Below, piece after piece: positions 52,424 through 60,695 of a DNA stretch of 64,000 bases. The notes beneath the pieces are model-generated. The model had not been told where the DNA came from. It was given only the letters and a program-made list of their open reading frames with translations, and searched no databases. Source of the DNA: Tolypothrix tenuis PCC 7101 (GTDB lineage Bacteria; Cyanobacteriota; Cyanobacteriia; Cyanobacteriales; Nostocaceae); the NCBI RefSeq assembly GCF_002368295.1, contig NZ_AP018248.1, forward strand, positions 1,212,477-1,276,476, written 5' to 3'. Made by a program: the position numbers and the translations under genes. Every line of letters begins with the position of its first letter. Position 1 is the stretch's first letter.

Positions 52424-53950
52424 ATGAAATTGGCTTACTGGATGTATGCAGGGCCAGCGCACATTGGTACGCTGCGAATTGCCAGTTCTTTTAAGAATGT
52501 CCATGCCATCATGCACGCCCCACTAGGCGATGACTATTTTAATGTCATGCGCTCCATGCTATCGCGGGAAAGGAACTTTACTCCGGTAACAGCCAGTGTT
52601 GTAGATCGCAACGTTTTAGCACGCGGTTCTCAAGAAAAGGTAGTAGAAAATATTACCCGCAAAGATGCCGAGGAACACCCAGATTTAATTGTTTTAACTC
52701 CCACCTGTACTTCTAGTATTTTGCAAGAAGACTTGCACAACTTTGTGGAACGGGCACAAATAGAATCGAAAGGCGATGTCATGTTAGCGGATGTAAACCA
52801 CTACCGCTACAACGAACTACAAGCTGCCGATCGCACTTTGCAACAAATAGTGCAATTCTACATTGAGAAAGCCCGGAAAAAAGGCGAACTACCAGAAGGC
52901 AAAACTGCAAACCCCTCAGTCAACATCATCGGGATTTCTACCCTGGGTTTCCACAACCAGCATGATTGCACCGAACTGAAAAGGCTGATGGCTGATTTGG
53001 GAATTGAGGTGAACACTGTAATTCCTGAAGGCGCTTCTGTCAACGAATTAAAGAAGATGCCCCAAGCTTGGTTTAACCTAGTACCTTACCGCGAACTCGG
53101 TTTAACAACAGCTCGTTACCTCGAAGAACAATTCGGCACTCCTTACGTAGATATTACGCCAATGGGTGTTGTAGAGACTGCCCGTTGTATCCGCAAAATT
53201 CAGCAGGTAATTAACGCCCAAGGTGCTGATGTCGATTACGAAGAGTTCATCAACGAACAAACTCTGTATGTATCTCAAGCTGCTTGGTTCTCCCGTTCCA
53301 TTGACTGTCAAAACTTAACTGGTAAAAAAGCTGTGGTGTTTGGTGACAACACCCACGCCGCCGCCATGACTAAGATTTTGTCACGGGAAATGGGGATTCA
53401 CGTTGTTTGGGCGGGAACTTACTGCAAATATGATGCAGACTGGTTCCGCGAACAGGTAAGCGAATATTGCGATGAAGTTCTCATTACCGACGATCACGGA
53501 GCAATTGGGGATGCGATCGCCCGTGTCGAACCCTCTGCTATCTTCGGTACGCAAATGGAACGCCACGTTGGTAAGCGCTTGAATATTCCTTGCGGTGTCA
53601 TAGCTGCACCTATCCACGTGCAAAACTTCCCCATTGGTTACAAACCATTCTTGGGTTACGAAGGTACAAATCAGGTTACAGATTTAATCTACAATTCCTT
53701 TACTTTAGGAATGGAAGATCATCTGTTAGAAATCTTCGGCGGACACGACACCAAAGAAGTGATTACCAAAGGAATTTCTGCCGAATCTGATTTGAATTGG
53801 ACAAAAGATGGTTTAGCAGAACTCAACAAAATTCCCGGATTTGTGCGCGGTAAAGTCAAGCGCAACACCGAGAAATTTGCACGCGATCGCGGCATTAAAG
53901 ATATCAATTCTGAAGTTCTTTACGCTGCGAAAGAAGCTGTTGGTGCTTAA
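52424..53950 (+). CDS. chlB: Light-independent protochlorophyllide reductase subunit B
   Basis: ChlB pairs with ChlN as the nitrogenase-like catalytic component that reduces protochlorophyllide in the dark. The 508-residue protein is full length. Asp36 (APLGDDYF) and Cys95 (LTPTCTSSIL) agree with the cluster ligands known in BchB; NIIGISTLGFHNQHDCTELK and ETARCIRKIQ fit the family. chlN and chlL are not in the window. The last 276 bp occur again at 55673-55948, the first 149 bp of which are the same in both copies. Confidence 0.97.
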   Translation: MKLAYWMYAGPAHIGTLRIASSFKNVHAIMHAPLGDDYFNVMRSMLSRERNFTPVTASVVDRNVLARGSQEKVVENITRKDAEEHPDLIVLTPTCTSSILQEDLHNFVERAQIESKGDVMLADVNHYRYNELQAADRTLQQIVQFYIEKARKKGELPEGKTANPSVNIIGISTLGFHNQHDCTELKRLMADLGIEVNTVIPEGASVNELKKMPQAWFNLVPYRELGLTTARYLEEQFGTPYVDITPMGVVETARCIRKIQQVINAQGADVDYEEFINEQTLYVSQAAWFSRSIDCQNLTGKKAVVFGDNTHAAAMTKILSREMGIHVVWAGTYCKYDADWFREQVSEYCDEVLITDDHGAIGDAIARVEPSAIFGTQMERHVGKRLNIPCGVIAAPIHVQNFPIGYKPFLGYEGTNQVTDLIYNSFTLGMEDHLLEIFGGHDTKEVITKGISAESDLNWTKDGLAELNKIPGFVRGKVKRNTEKFARDRGIKDINSEVLYAAKEAVGA

Positions 53951-54229
53951 TTGAATAGTTGAATTCAGAAAATTCAGGGTGAAGAGTAAGAGATACTTTT
54001 TACCCTGATTTTTTAATTATAAATGTAGCATTTACTACATTATTATAAGCCGACTGTGCGTAGGCTCTAAGCAAGTTGAAAAGACAATGCGACAGGTGGC
54101 TAGGCAAAACGCACTACCCACTGTGCTAAGTTAACGTGAAACCCTTGTAAATTTTCACGGTTACCTACTTAGGGATTACAAATAAAACGAAGTGTGTATA
54201 ATAGTTAATCCTGCTTTCTAGCTATAGGT

Positions 54230-54451
54230 ATGAAATTCCTTAAAATTGGGCATCGACTTATTAACTTAAATGCAATAGCAACTGTTGAGTTTTCCAGCGA
54301 AAAAGTGATTATTGGATTAGTTACTCCTACTCAAGAAAATATTGAATTTTATGGGCAGGAGGCTCAAGATATAAAAGATTACTTTTATGATTCAAATTTG
54401 ATATATATTATTCCCCCACCGCCAAAACCACCACTAGAAGTCCTCAGTTAA
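54230..54451 (+). CDS. Small hypothetical protein
   Basis: A 73-residue protein with a beta-rich look (FLKIGHRLINLNAIATVEFS) and a Pro-rich end (IIPPPPKPPLEVLS). It resembles small cyanobacterial hypotheticals with an 'immunoglobulin-like' start but I cannot name a family. It lies in the segment between the two copies of the chlB 3' end. Confidence 0.6.
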   Translation: MKFLKIGHRLINLNAIATVEFSSEKVIIGLVTPTQENIEFYGQEAQDIKDYFYDSNLIYIIPPPPKPPLEVLS

Positions 54452-54504
54452 ATCTTTTTAATTCAAGGGCGTTGGTTAAAAAATGCCCTTGGTTATATAA
54501 ATTA

Positions 54505-55578
54505 TTAATAATTGTAAAGATAATTTTCTGGATTACTTAGGTCGCTCAAATAACCGTAATCCATAGATGTGTCATAATCCTCTTTATAAAAAGACTCTTG
54601 ATTCCAAAAATCATCAAATTCTTCAGAATCTAAATATGCTTGCTCCAAAGCTTCTATATTATCTAGTTTATCTTTATTCTGCTTCTGGAGAGGTTTATTA
54701 GAATTAGCTCTGAATTCTTGTAATATATTGTTTGCTACTGTTCTATTATATTCCTGTGGATCATTATTAGCTATTTTTTCAATAATTGCAATTGCATTAC
54801 TAGGTAATTTTATTACTGCGAGAGCTTTCAAAACATACTGCCTAACCTGTGGAGCAGGGTAAGTTAAGTTATCTAACAAAAGTTCAATAGCTAAATCAGG
54901 AATATTGCTGAATCTCATAGCAAGTTTACGCATAGCTGATGCAGCTAATCTCTTACCGTCGTAGGAGCTTTTTCTTGATAAGTATGGAATAAGATAGGTA
55001 ATTGCTTCCTCTCTATTAGATTCACCTAACTCAAAAGGATTCCAAACAGCTAGTTTTTCTGATTGATCATTTTCGCAAAATAATTTGGCAGCTATTTGAA
55101 AGTCTTTAGCAGCTTCCTCATTTTTCTTCAGTTTATGAAAGCTTTTACCTCGATTATAGAATGCTGGTGCAAAATTGGAATTTATATGTAAAACTTGATT
55201 AAATTCCTTAATTGCTTCTTCATACTCTTGGAATTGTAACTTACGTAGTCCATTTTCATACTTTCTGAGATCTAGTTGAACTGGGTGCCCTGGTGGTGAT
55301 AACTGTTGCCCATCTATATGTTGATAAATTTTTCCTATTTGATATTTAGCATTTGAAAACTTGGGTTCGAGATGAAGAGTCTGGCTCAAATCTTGAATAG
55401 CACCATCATAATCTTGTAGTTCAGCTTTAGTTTTACCTCTATTGTAGTAAGCATAAGCATTATCAGGGTTAATACTTATTGCTTCACTAAAAGCTAAAAT
55501 TGCTCCTGCTTTATCTCCGTTCTGAAGAAAGTCTACTCCTCGGTTAAAGGCACGCACAAAAGCTGGATTTTCTGACAT
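54505..55578 (-). CDS. TPR/HEAT-like repeat protein
   Basis: The 357-residue protein has TPRs over residues 8-75 (FNRGVDFLQNGDKAGAILAF, AYYNRGKTKAELQDYDGAIQ) and 110-170 (FYNRGKSFHKLKKNEEAAKD), then a helical stretch (180-295) with HEAT-like units (LAASAMRKLAMRFSNIPD, QVRQYVLKALAVIKLPSNAI). The acidic C-terminus is rich in Tyr, Asp and Asn. It has lower GC than its neighbours, and with the small gene beside it forms the insert between the chlB 3' copies. A role in protein-protein contact is all that can be said. Confidence 0.8.
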   Translation of the reverse strand: MSENPAFVRAFNRGVDFLQNGDKAGAILAFSEAISINPDNAYAYYNRGKTKAELQDYDGAIQDLSQTLHLEPKFSNAKYQIGKIYQHIDGQQLSPPGHPVQLDLRKYENGLRKLQFQEYEEAIKEFNQVLHINSNFAPAFYNRGKSFHKLKKNEEAAKDFQIAAKLFCENDQSEKLAVWNPFELGESNREEAITYLIPYLSRKSSYDGKRLAASAMRKLAMRFSNIPDLAIELLLDNLTYPAPQVRQYVLKALAVIKLPSNAIAIIEKIANNDPQEYNRTVANNILQEFRANSNKPLQKQNKDKLDNIEALEQAYLDSEEFDDFWNQESFYKEDYDTSMDYGYLSDLSNPENYLYNY

Positions 55579-55672
55579 GACAGCACGATTTGAATATATA
55601 TCTAAATTTTAAGTTTTAGATTAATAGTTAACCTCAGAAATTCTACTGTTTAGATTCGATGAATAATTTATA

Positions 55673-55948
55673 GTTACAGATTTAATCTACAATTCCTTTA
55701 CTTTAGGAATGGAAGATCATCTGTTAGAAATCTTCGGCGGACACGACACCAAAGAAGTGATTACCAAAGGAATTTCTGCCGAATCTGATTTGAATTGGAC
55801 AAAAGATGGTTTAGCAGAACTGAATAAAATTCCCGGATTTGTACGCGGTAAAGTGAAACGCAACACCGAGAAATTTGCACGATATCGCGGCATTAAAGAT
55901 ATAAATTCTGAAGTTCTGTATGCTGCGAAAGAAGCTGTAGGCGCTTAG
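55673..55948 (+). pseudogene. chlB: Duplicated 3' end of chlB
   Basis: This encodes the last 91 residues of ChlB with no room for the rest, so it is not a working gene by itself. The first 149 bp (55673-55821) equal 53675-53823 exactly; the last 127 bp differ at 12 positions. Eleven of the 12 are synonymous and one changes Asp to Tyr (FARDRG to FARYRG). There are no indels and the frame and stop remain. The excess of silent changes says that this 3' end served a functional chlB until recently, as when an element carrying a foreign 3' end recombined here, or when a second chlB lost its 5' part. Confidence 0.85.
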
Positions 55949-56020
55949 GCTAAAAATTTATAATCAAAATAATTTAGAGCATCCATAAAGGACGCTCTTT
56001 TTGCTATTGTATTCCTCATT

Positions 56021-56055
56021 AATTACGAATTACGAATTACGAATTACGAATTACG
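56021..56055. repeat. Heptamer tandem repeat AATTACG x5
   Basis: Five perfect copies directly before the kinase stop codon. Same STRR class as the TCTTGAC and ACCAATT arrays. Confidence 0.9.
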
Positions 56056-56061
56056 AATTCT

Positions 56062-58236
56062 CTAAGGTGTTCTTGTCGGCGTAGGGGTAGCCGTCTCTGT
56101 CGGTATTGGCGTACTTGTCTCCGTGGGTGTTGGTATAGGTGTTTCGGTAACTGTTGGTGTGGGTGTTGGGTTTGGTGGGGTAGGAGATTCGGCTTTAATG
56201 CTGAGTTCATAATCTGCTGATTCTGAGGCTGTGGAAACAACCACAAACTCATAAAAACCATCTTCTGGGAGTTTGATTGATAAACTCCTTTTCGACGAAT
56301 CTTCTAAAAATTTGATTTTGCCAGATGGCGAATAAGCTGATAATAAAACTTTGGTACTTGCTTTCAAATTCGCTGTTAAAGATTGTTCTTTAACTAATTG
56401 AGCAATGTAGACTTTGCCATTACTAGGAGAAAGAGTACCACTGACAGTTTTACTAACAGTACCTTGGTCAAAAATTATTTTTTCAACAGCGCTTCCAGAT
56501 AAAATGGCGCTGAGTTTATCACTAACAAAGCCATACCAAACTTGTCCAATTGGTTTATCAATAAAATTTTTGTTGCGCTGGGTGGGAAATGCTGCAAAGA
56601 AAGCTGCATCGCCTAAATCATATAAAGAACGGCTACCAACATTAACTTGGTTAACTTCTACTTTCCAGCGATCGCGTTCTGCTGATGTGTAGGTTCCTAG
56701 TTGCTGACGTGCTTTGGCGCTGAGTAGGGCTAGTTTGTCTAAAGCTTCTGCGGCTTGTTTATCCCATTGCGCCCGTAAACTCTCATCTTCAGGGCCATCG
56801 CTGAGAGTTCTTCCCTGCAAACTGGGGTTTTTCTCCCAGAAAAGCTGATTTACCAAATTCACATAAAAGTTATAGTCTATTCCCAATTGTTGACGGCGAT
56901 CGCGCAATTTATTTTTGCGTTGCTGTTCGGCTTGGGAATACTGGGGTGCGGGTGTGGTGGGCGTTGCGGTAGGTGTGGGTGTGACTCCGCCAATGTTACC
57001 ACCGTCGGATTGAATTAAATTCTTGATTCCCCACAAACCAACTCCCGCAAGACTCGCCCCTACTAGCACCGCTAACACAGTCTTTAGGGGTGATGAGGAA
57101 TTTTGCGGTTCCGGGGAACGAACGGGGATAGGGGGAGGGGGAGAGGGTGAAATCGCAATAGTTCCCGATTCAGTAGGTTGTGTAGGGCGTTGAATCGGCG
57201 GTTGGATTGGTGGTTGAATGGGGGGCTGTATTGGTGGTTGAGTCGGCGCTTGAGTTGGTGCATTCCCAATAGTCACTACTGGGGAATTCAGCAGTTGTAA
57301 AACTTGATGCACCGATTGATAGCGATCGCCTGGTCTGGGCGATAACATTTTATTGAATAATTGCCCCAAAGCTGGGCTGAGACTAACTTCCCGTTCCCAT
57401 TGCCAACTGAGGGTATAAGTATCAATTAATTCGTTTGGCTGTTTACCTGTCAGTAAAACTAACATAGTAGCCGCCAAAGCATATAAATCGCTGTGGGGAG
57501 ACACCAAGCCAGTTTGCATTTGTTCTGGAGGTGCAAATCCCACCTTACCTAGGAGAGTGGGTGAAGGAGGCGAGCCAGCAACACCCGGCTGGTAATATTG
57601 GGAAGCGACAGTGGCGACGACTTGCTTCACACCCCCAAAATCAATTAAGACTGGCAATTGATCGCTTTTACGAAGAATTAAATTATCTGGGGAAATATCG
57701 CGGTGAATCACTCCCAAGGAGTGAATGTACTCCAATACCGGGAGAATTTGCTGTAAAAGTTGACGAATTTCCGCTTCGGTAAACCGCAAACCTTGCTGCT
57801 GACGATTATTTAATAAAGAACTATAAGTTTGTCCTTCCACATAATCTTGCACCAAAAACAGATATTCCTTCCCACCCAAATTGATGCGTAACATTTCCCG
57901 AAAGCGGGGAATTTGGGGATGTTGTAGCTGGTAGAGAACACTGGCTTCACGCTGAAACAGTTCTTCCGCCTTTTGTAAAACATAAGCCGTTTGTACTTGC
58001 GGCGAAAACTCCTTTAAAACGCAAAGTTCGCGGAATCTGTTAACATCTTCCGCCAAATAAGTGCGCCCAAAACCACCTTGTCCAATTTGACGCAAAATCG
58101 CATAGCGATCGCCTAAAACTTTTCCCGCTTGGATACTATAACTTACAGGTTGATCTGCTAACTTCTCGCCGCAATTATGACAAAAGCGACTACCAGCCGG
58201 ATTTTCATGTCCTTGAGAGCAATACACAGAAGGCAT
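56062..58236 (-). CDS. Ser/Thr protein kinase with zinc-ribbon start and PPC-like C-terminus
   Basis: A Cys motif (CSQGHENPAGSRFCHNCG) precedes a kinase domain (about 40-310) with IGQGGFGRTYLAEDV, CVLKEF, HRDISPDNLI (DIS in place of the usual DLK) and IDFGGVKQ, all typical of a large cyanobacterial family. A Pro/Thr-rich linker with IQPPIQPP repeats leads to a membrane helix (about 385-403). Outside is a domain of RQQLGIDYNFYVNLVNQLFW type shared with the next kinase, a pre-peptidase-like beta domain (about 590-690), and a PTPT/TETP tail. It probably senses something outside and signals by phosphorylation. Confidence 0.9.
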   Translation of the reverse strand: MPSVYCSQGHENPAGSRFCHNCGEKLADQPVSYSIQAGKVLGDRYAILRQIGQGGFGRTYLAEDVNRFRELCVLKEFSPQVQTAYVLQKAEELFQREASVLYQLQHPQIPRFREMLRINLGGKEYLFLVQDYVEGQTYSSLLNNRQQQGLRFTEAEIRQLLQQILPVLEYIHSLGVIHRDISPDNLILRKSDQLPVLIDFGGVKQVVATVASQYYQPGVAGSPPSPTLLGKVGFAPPEQMQTGLVSPHSDLYALAATMLVLLTGKQPNELIDTYTLSWQWEREVSLSPALGQLFNKMLSPRPGDRYQSVHQVLQLLNSPVVTIGNAPTQAPTQPPIQPPIQPPIQPPIQRPTQPTESGTIAISPSPPPPIPVRSPEPQNSSSPLKTVLAVLVGASLAGVGLWGIKNLIQSDGGNIGGVTPTPTATPTTPAPQYSQAEQQRKNKLRDRRQQLGIDYNFYVNLVNQLFWEKNPSLQGRTLSDGPEDESLRAQWDKQAAEALDKLALLSAKARQQLGTYTSAERDRWKVEVNQVNVGSRSLYDLGDAAFFAAFPTQRNKNFIDKPIGQVWYGFVSDKLSAILSGSAVEKIIFDQGTVSKTVSGTLSPSNGKVYIAQLVKEQSLTANLKASTKVLLSAYSPSGKIKFLEDSSKRSLSIKLPEDGFYEFVVVSTASESADYELSIKAESPTPPNPTPTPTVTETPIPTPTETSTPIPTETATPTPTRTP

Positions 58237-58255
58237 ATTAATTTAGTTTAGATTC

Positions 58256-58404
58256 ATAGGGCATGGGGCATGGGGCATGGGGCATTGGTAATGGGTAATT
58301 GGTAATGGGTAATTGGTGTTTGGTGTTGAGTGTTTGTCATTAATTATTTCTCCCCCTGCTCCCTGCCCCCTGCCCCGTTGCTTTTCCCAATCCCCAGTCC
58401 CCCT
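58256..58404. repeat. Composite repeat (minus orientation)
   Basis: GGGCATG heptamers, GGTAATGGGTAATT, TTATTTCTCCCCCTGCTCCC and CAATCCCCAGTCCCC fill the spacer between the two kinase genes. Confidence 0.85.
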
Positions 58405-60091
58405 AATTGCCAGATTTTACTTTACTTACTTGATCGGCTGCGATCGCATACCAAATTTGACCATAGGTTTGTTGATTGAGTTTCCCACGCTCTTGACCGG
58501 GAAACAACCGATCAAATTTGGCGTAGGTATCTTTTGTTAATTGATTCAGGGTGTAATTACCAAATTCACCGTTGCTTGCTTGTCGCCTCCAAGTGTCGAA
58601 ATCTTTTTGACTGTAGCTTCCTAGTTTACGACGAGCGGCTGAAGAGAGATTAGCTTGTTCCAATTTTTGCAACAGGTTGTCTGCAATCCCACTCCATTCA
58701 TCTCGTAATCGCCCATCTTCGGCGCTAGAGGTAAGGCTACGCCCTTGTAATTCTGGATGTTTTGTATAGAACAAGTTATCTACCATGCGAATGAAAAAGC
58801 CTTCGGGAATTTCTAGTTGTTGACGGCGACTTAAAATATCACTGTTGCTGCTTTTTCCTTTATCGCTAACTGGTTGACCAATGGGTAAGGAAATCGAGGG
58901 AATTGATGGGACAGAAATTGAAGATACCGCCCGAATTACACCATTTACTACCGCAAAAGTACCTGCAACAATTAATCCTACTGCAGCCGTTCCTCCCAAG
59001 CTGACAATAAAAGGACGTAACCAAACTGGAGCAGGTATTTTATTACTAATTAATTGCGTTTGGCTCTGGATTTTACTAATAATTTTATTAGTCTGTTTAC
59101 CTTGTTTACCTCCCGGAGCGACAATCATTGTCTTAATTTTGGTAATGTAAGAGTTTGGTGGTTTGGTAGACATTTTTGTGGGTAATTCTTTCAAGACTTG
59201 ATTGGCATTTTGGTAGCGAGCATTCGGTTGATAAGCTAACATCTTTTTGAATACTGCTTCCAATTTGGGGCTGACTTTGATTTCCTTGCCCCAACGCCAC
59301 ATTCCTTGATAACTATCATAAAGCCCTTGCGGTTCTTTACCTGTGATCAATACTAAAGCTGTCACCGCTAAGGAGTACAAATCACTACTAAAAAATACTT
59401 TACCTTGTCGTAATTGCTCCTCTGGAGCATAGCCTTTTTTACCTAATAAAGTATTATTTGCCGCTAATTGCGTAAACCAAAACCCTTGAGAAGCTGGTAA
59501 TTGTTTCACGCCACCAAAGTCAATTAAGACTGGTAAATTATCAGAACGCCGCCAAATTAAATTATCGGGAGAGATATCGCGGTGGACTACATCTTTTGAA
59601 TTTAAATAAGCTAATACAGGTAAGATTTTTTCTAATAATAAAAGTACTTCTTCTTCGCTAAAAGTTTTACCTTGACTTTGGCGTTGTTCTAATAGCTGAT
59701 AATAATTATCACCATCTATATAGTCTTGGACTAAAAAGAAAAAATCCCTACCACCCAACTTCTCTTGTAACGAAGCGTGAAACCGAGGAATTTGTGGATG
59801 CTGGAGTTTCGTCAGTACATTTGCTTCTCTCTCAAATAACTCCTTAGCTTTTTGTAAGTCCTGCGGTTCTTCTACCTGGGGTGCAAATTCCTTCAGCACA
59901 CATTGCTGATCGCCTTGATTTTTATCCTCTGCCAAATAAGTACGCCCAAAGCCACCTTGCCCCAATTGACGTATAATTTTATAGCGTTTATCTACCAGCT
60001 GCCCTACAGGAAGAGGCAATGGTTCACCGCAATGAGTACAAAAACGGTTACTGCCATTATTTACGTGTTGTTTAGTGCAATATACCTGCAT
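58403..60091 (-). CDS. Ser/Thr protein kinase, paralogue of its neighbour
   Basis: The 562-residue protein repeats the neighbour's plan: Cys start (CTKQHVNNGSNRFCTHCG), kinase domain (about 33-300; LGQGGFGRTYLAEDK, CVLKEF, HRDISPDNLIW, IDFGGVKQ), membrane helix (about 365-385) and an outside domain (RRQQLEIPEGFFIRMVDNLF, HPELQGRSL, YGQIWYAIAADQVSK) matching that of the upstream protein. It lacks the beta domain and Pro/Thr tail. The two are tandem on the same strand and arose by duplication. Substrates are unknown. Confidence 0.9.
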   Translation of the reverse strand: MQVYCTKQHVNNGSNRFCTHCGEPLPLPVGQLVDKRYKIIRQLGQGGFGRTYLAEDKNQGDQQCVLKEFAPQVEEPQDLQKAKELFEREANVLTKLQHPQIPRFHASLQEKLGGRDFFFLVQDYIDGDNYYQLLEQRQSQGKTFSEEEVLLLLEKILPVLAYLNSKDVVHRDISPDNLIWRRSDNLPVLIDFGGVKQLPASQGFWFTQLAANNTLLGKKGYAPEEQLRQGKVFFSSDLYSLAVTALVLITGKEPQGLYDSYQGMWRWGKEIKVSPKLEAVFKKMLAYQPNARYQNANQVLKELPTKMSTKPPNSYITKIKTMIVAPGGKQGKQTNKIISKIQSQTQLISNKIPAPVWLRPFIVSLGGTAAVGLIVAGTFAVVNGVIRAVSSISVPSIPSISLPIGQPVSDKGKSSNSDILSRRQQLEIPEGFFIRMVDNLFYTKHPELQGRSLTSSAEDGRLRDEWSGIADNLLQKLEQANLSSAARRKLGSYSQKDFDTWRRQASNGEFGNYTLNQLTKDTYAKFDRLFPGQERGKLNQQTYGQIWYAIAADQVSKVKSGN

Positions 60092-60220
60092 GGCGCTGAG
60101 GGATAAATAAGGATTTTTAATAAATTGCTACAAGAGGCTAGGCCCCATTTACAGAAATTGTCGCAACTTCTACCTTGAATCAGCAACAGGCAAAAAGTTT
60201 CCTTACATATATTAGTCGGA

Positions 60221-60248
60221 GAGACGCGATTAATCGCGTCTCTACAAA
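60221..60248. repeat. REP hairpin
   Basis: GAGACGCGATTAATCGCGTC plus TCTACAAA, nearly the same as the copy at 44239. Confidence 0.88.
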
Positions 60249-60255
60249 AGCTTGC

Positions 60256-60336
60256 GTAGGGTGTGTTGTCGCCAAGCGCCGCACCGAGACACCATCAAAT
60301 ATTTAAGGTGCGTTAGCCTACGGCATAATACACCCT
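60256..60336. repeat. MITE-like element of the GTAGGGTGTGTT family
   Basis: Starts GTAGGGTGTGTTGTCGCC and ends GGCATAATACACCCT; the ends pair imperfectly and GGTGCGTTAGCC lies inside. A decayed relative of the element at 38495. Confidence 0.65.
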
Positions 60337-60404
60337 TGTATATTGAATTTTTATAGCCGCTCATGTTGTTTGAATTGAGATTCAATTTAGCCTCATATAA
60401 CTTT

Positions 60405-60562
60405 CATGCAACATCGTGCAGGGTTAAGGCTTAAAGTTGTAACTATCATGCAATATCGTGCAGCATTAAGGCTTAAAGTTGTAACCTAAAGGCAAAACCT
60501 TTCAGCATTAAGCCTTAAAGTTGTAACCTAAAGGGTTAATGTTGCAACATGAAGGCTTCAAG
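60405..60562. repeat. 42-bp tandem repeat, 3.7 copies
   Basis: Units start at 60405, 60447, 60489 and 60531, with the shared block AAGGCTTAAAGTTGTAAC. Units 1 and 2 are close; 3 and 4 diverge. The period is twice 21 bp, the period of both other minisatellites in the window. Confidence 0.8.
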
Positions 60563-60695
60563 CCCATCACTAAGGAACTTCCCATTACCAATTACCCAGT
60601 CCCCAGTCCCCAATCCCCAGTCCCCAATCATCTGCTAGACTAGCGTAAATTTGCAATTATAAAAGCTGCTAGCTCAGGGTTGAATATATAAAAAT

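Larger units (their letters stand above)
60092..60695. other. Intergenic region dense in repeats
   Basis: It holds a REP (60221-60248), a MITE-like element (60256-60336), a 42-bp tandem array (60405-60562) and composite-repeat pieces (60576-60634, ATTACCA then CAGTCCCC). The promoters of the divergent kinase and ABC genes must be in or between these. No gene recognised. Confidence 0.75.

Noticed and set aside
55709..55948. Independent 79-residue gene
   Set aside because: It is the repeated 3' end of chlB and starts at an internal Met; listed as a pseudogene fragment.
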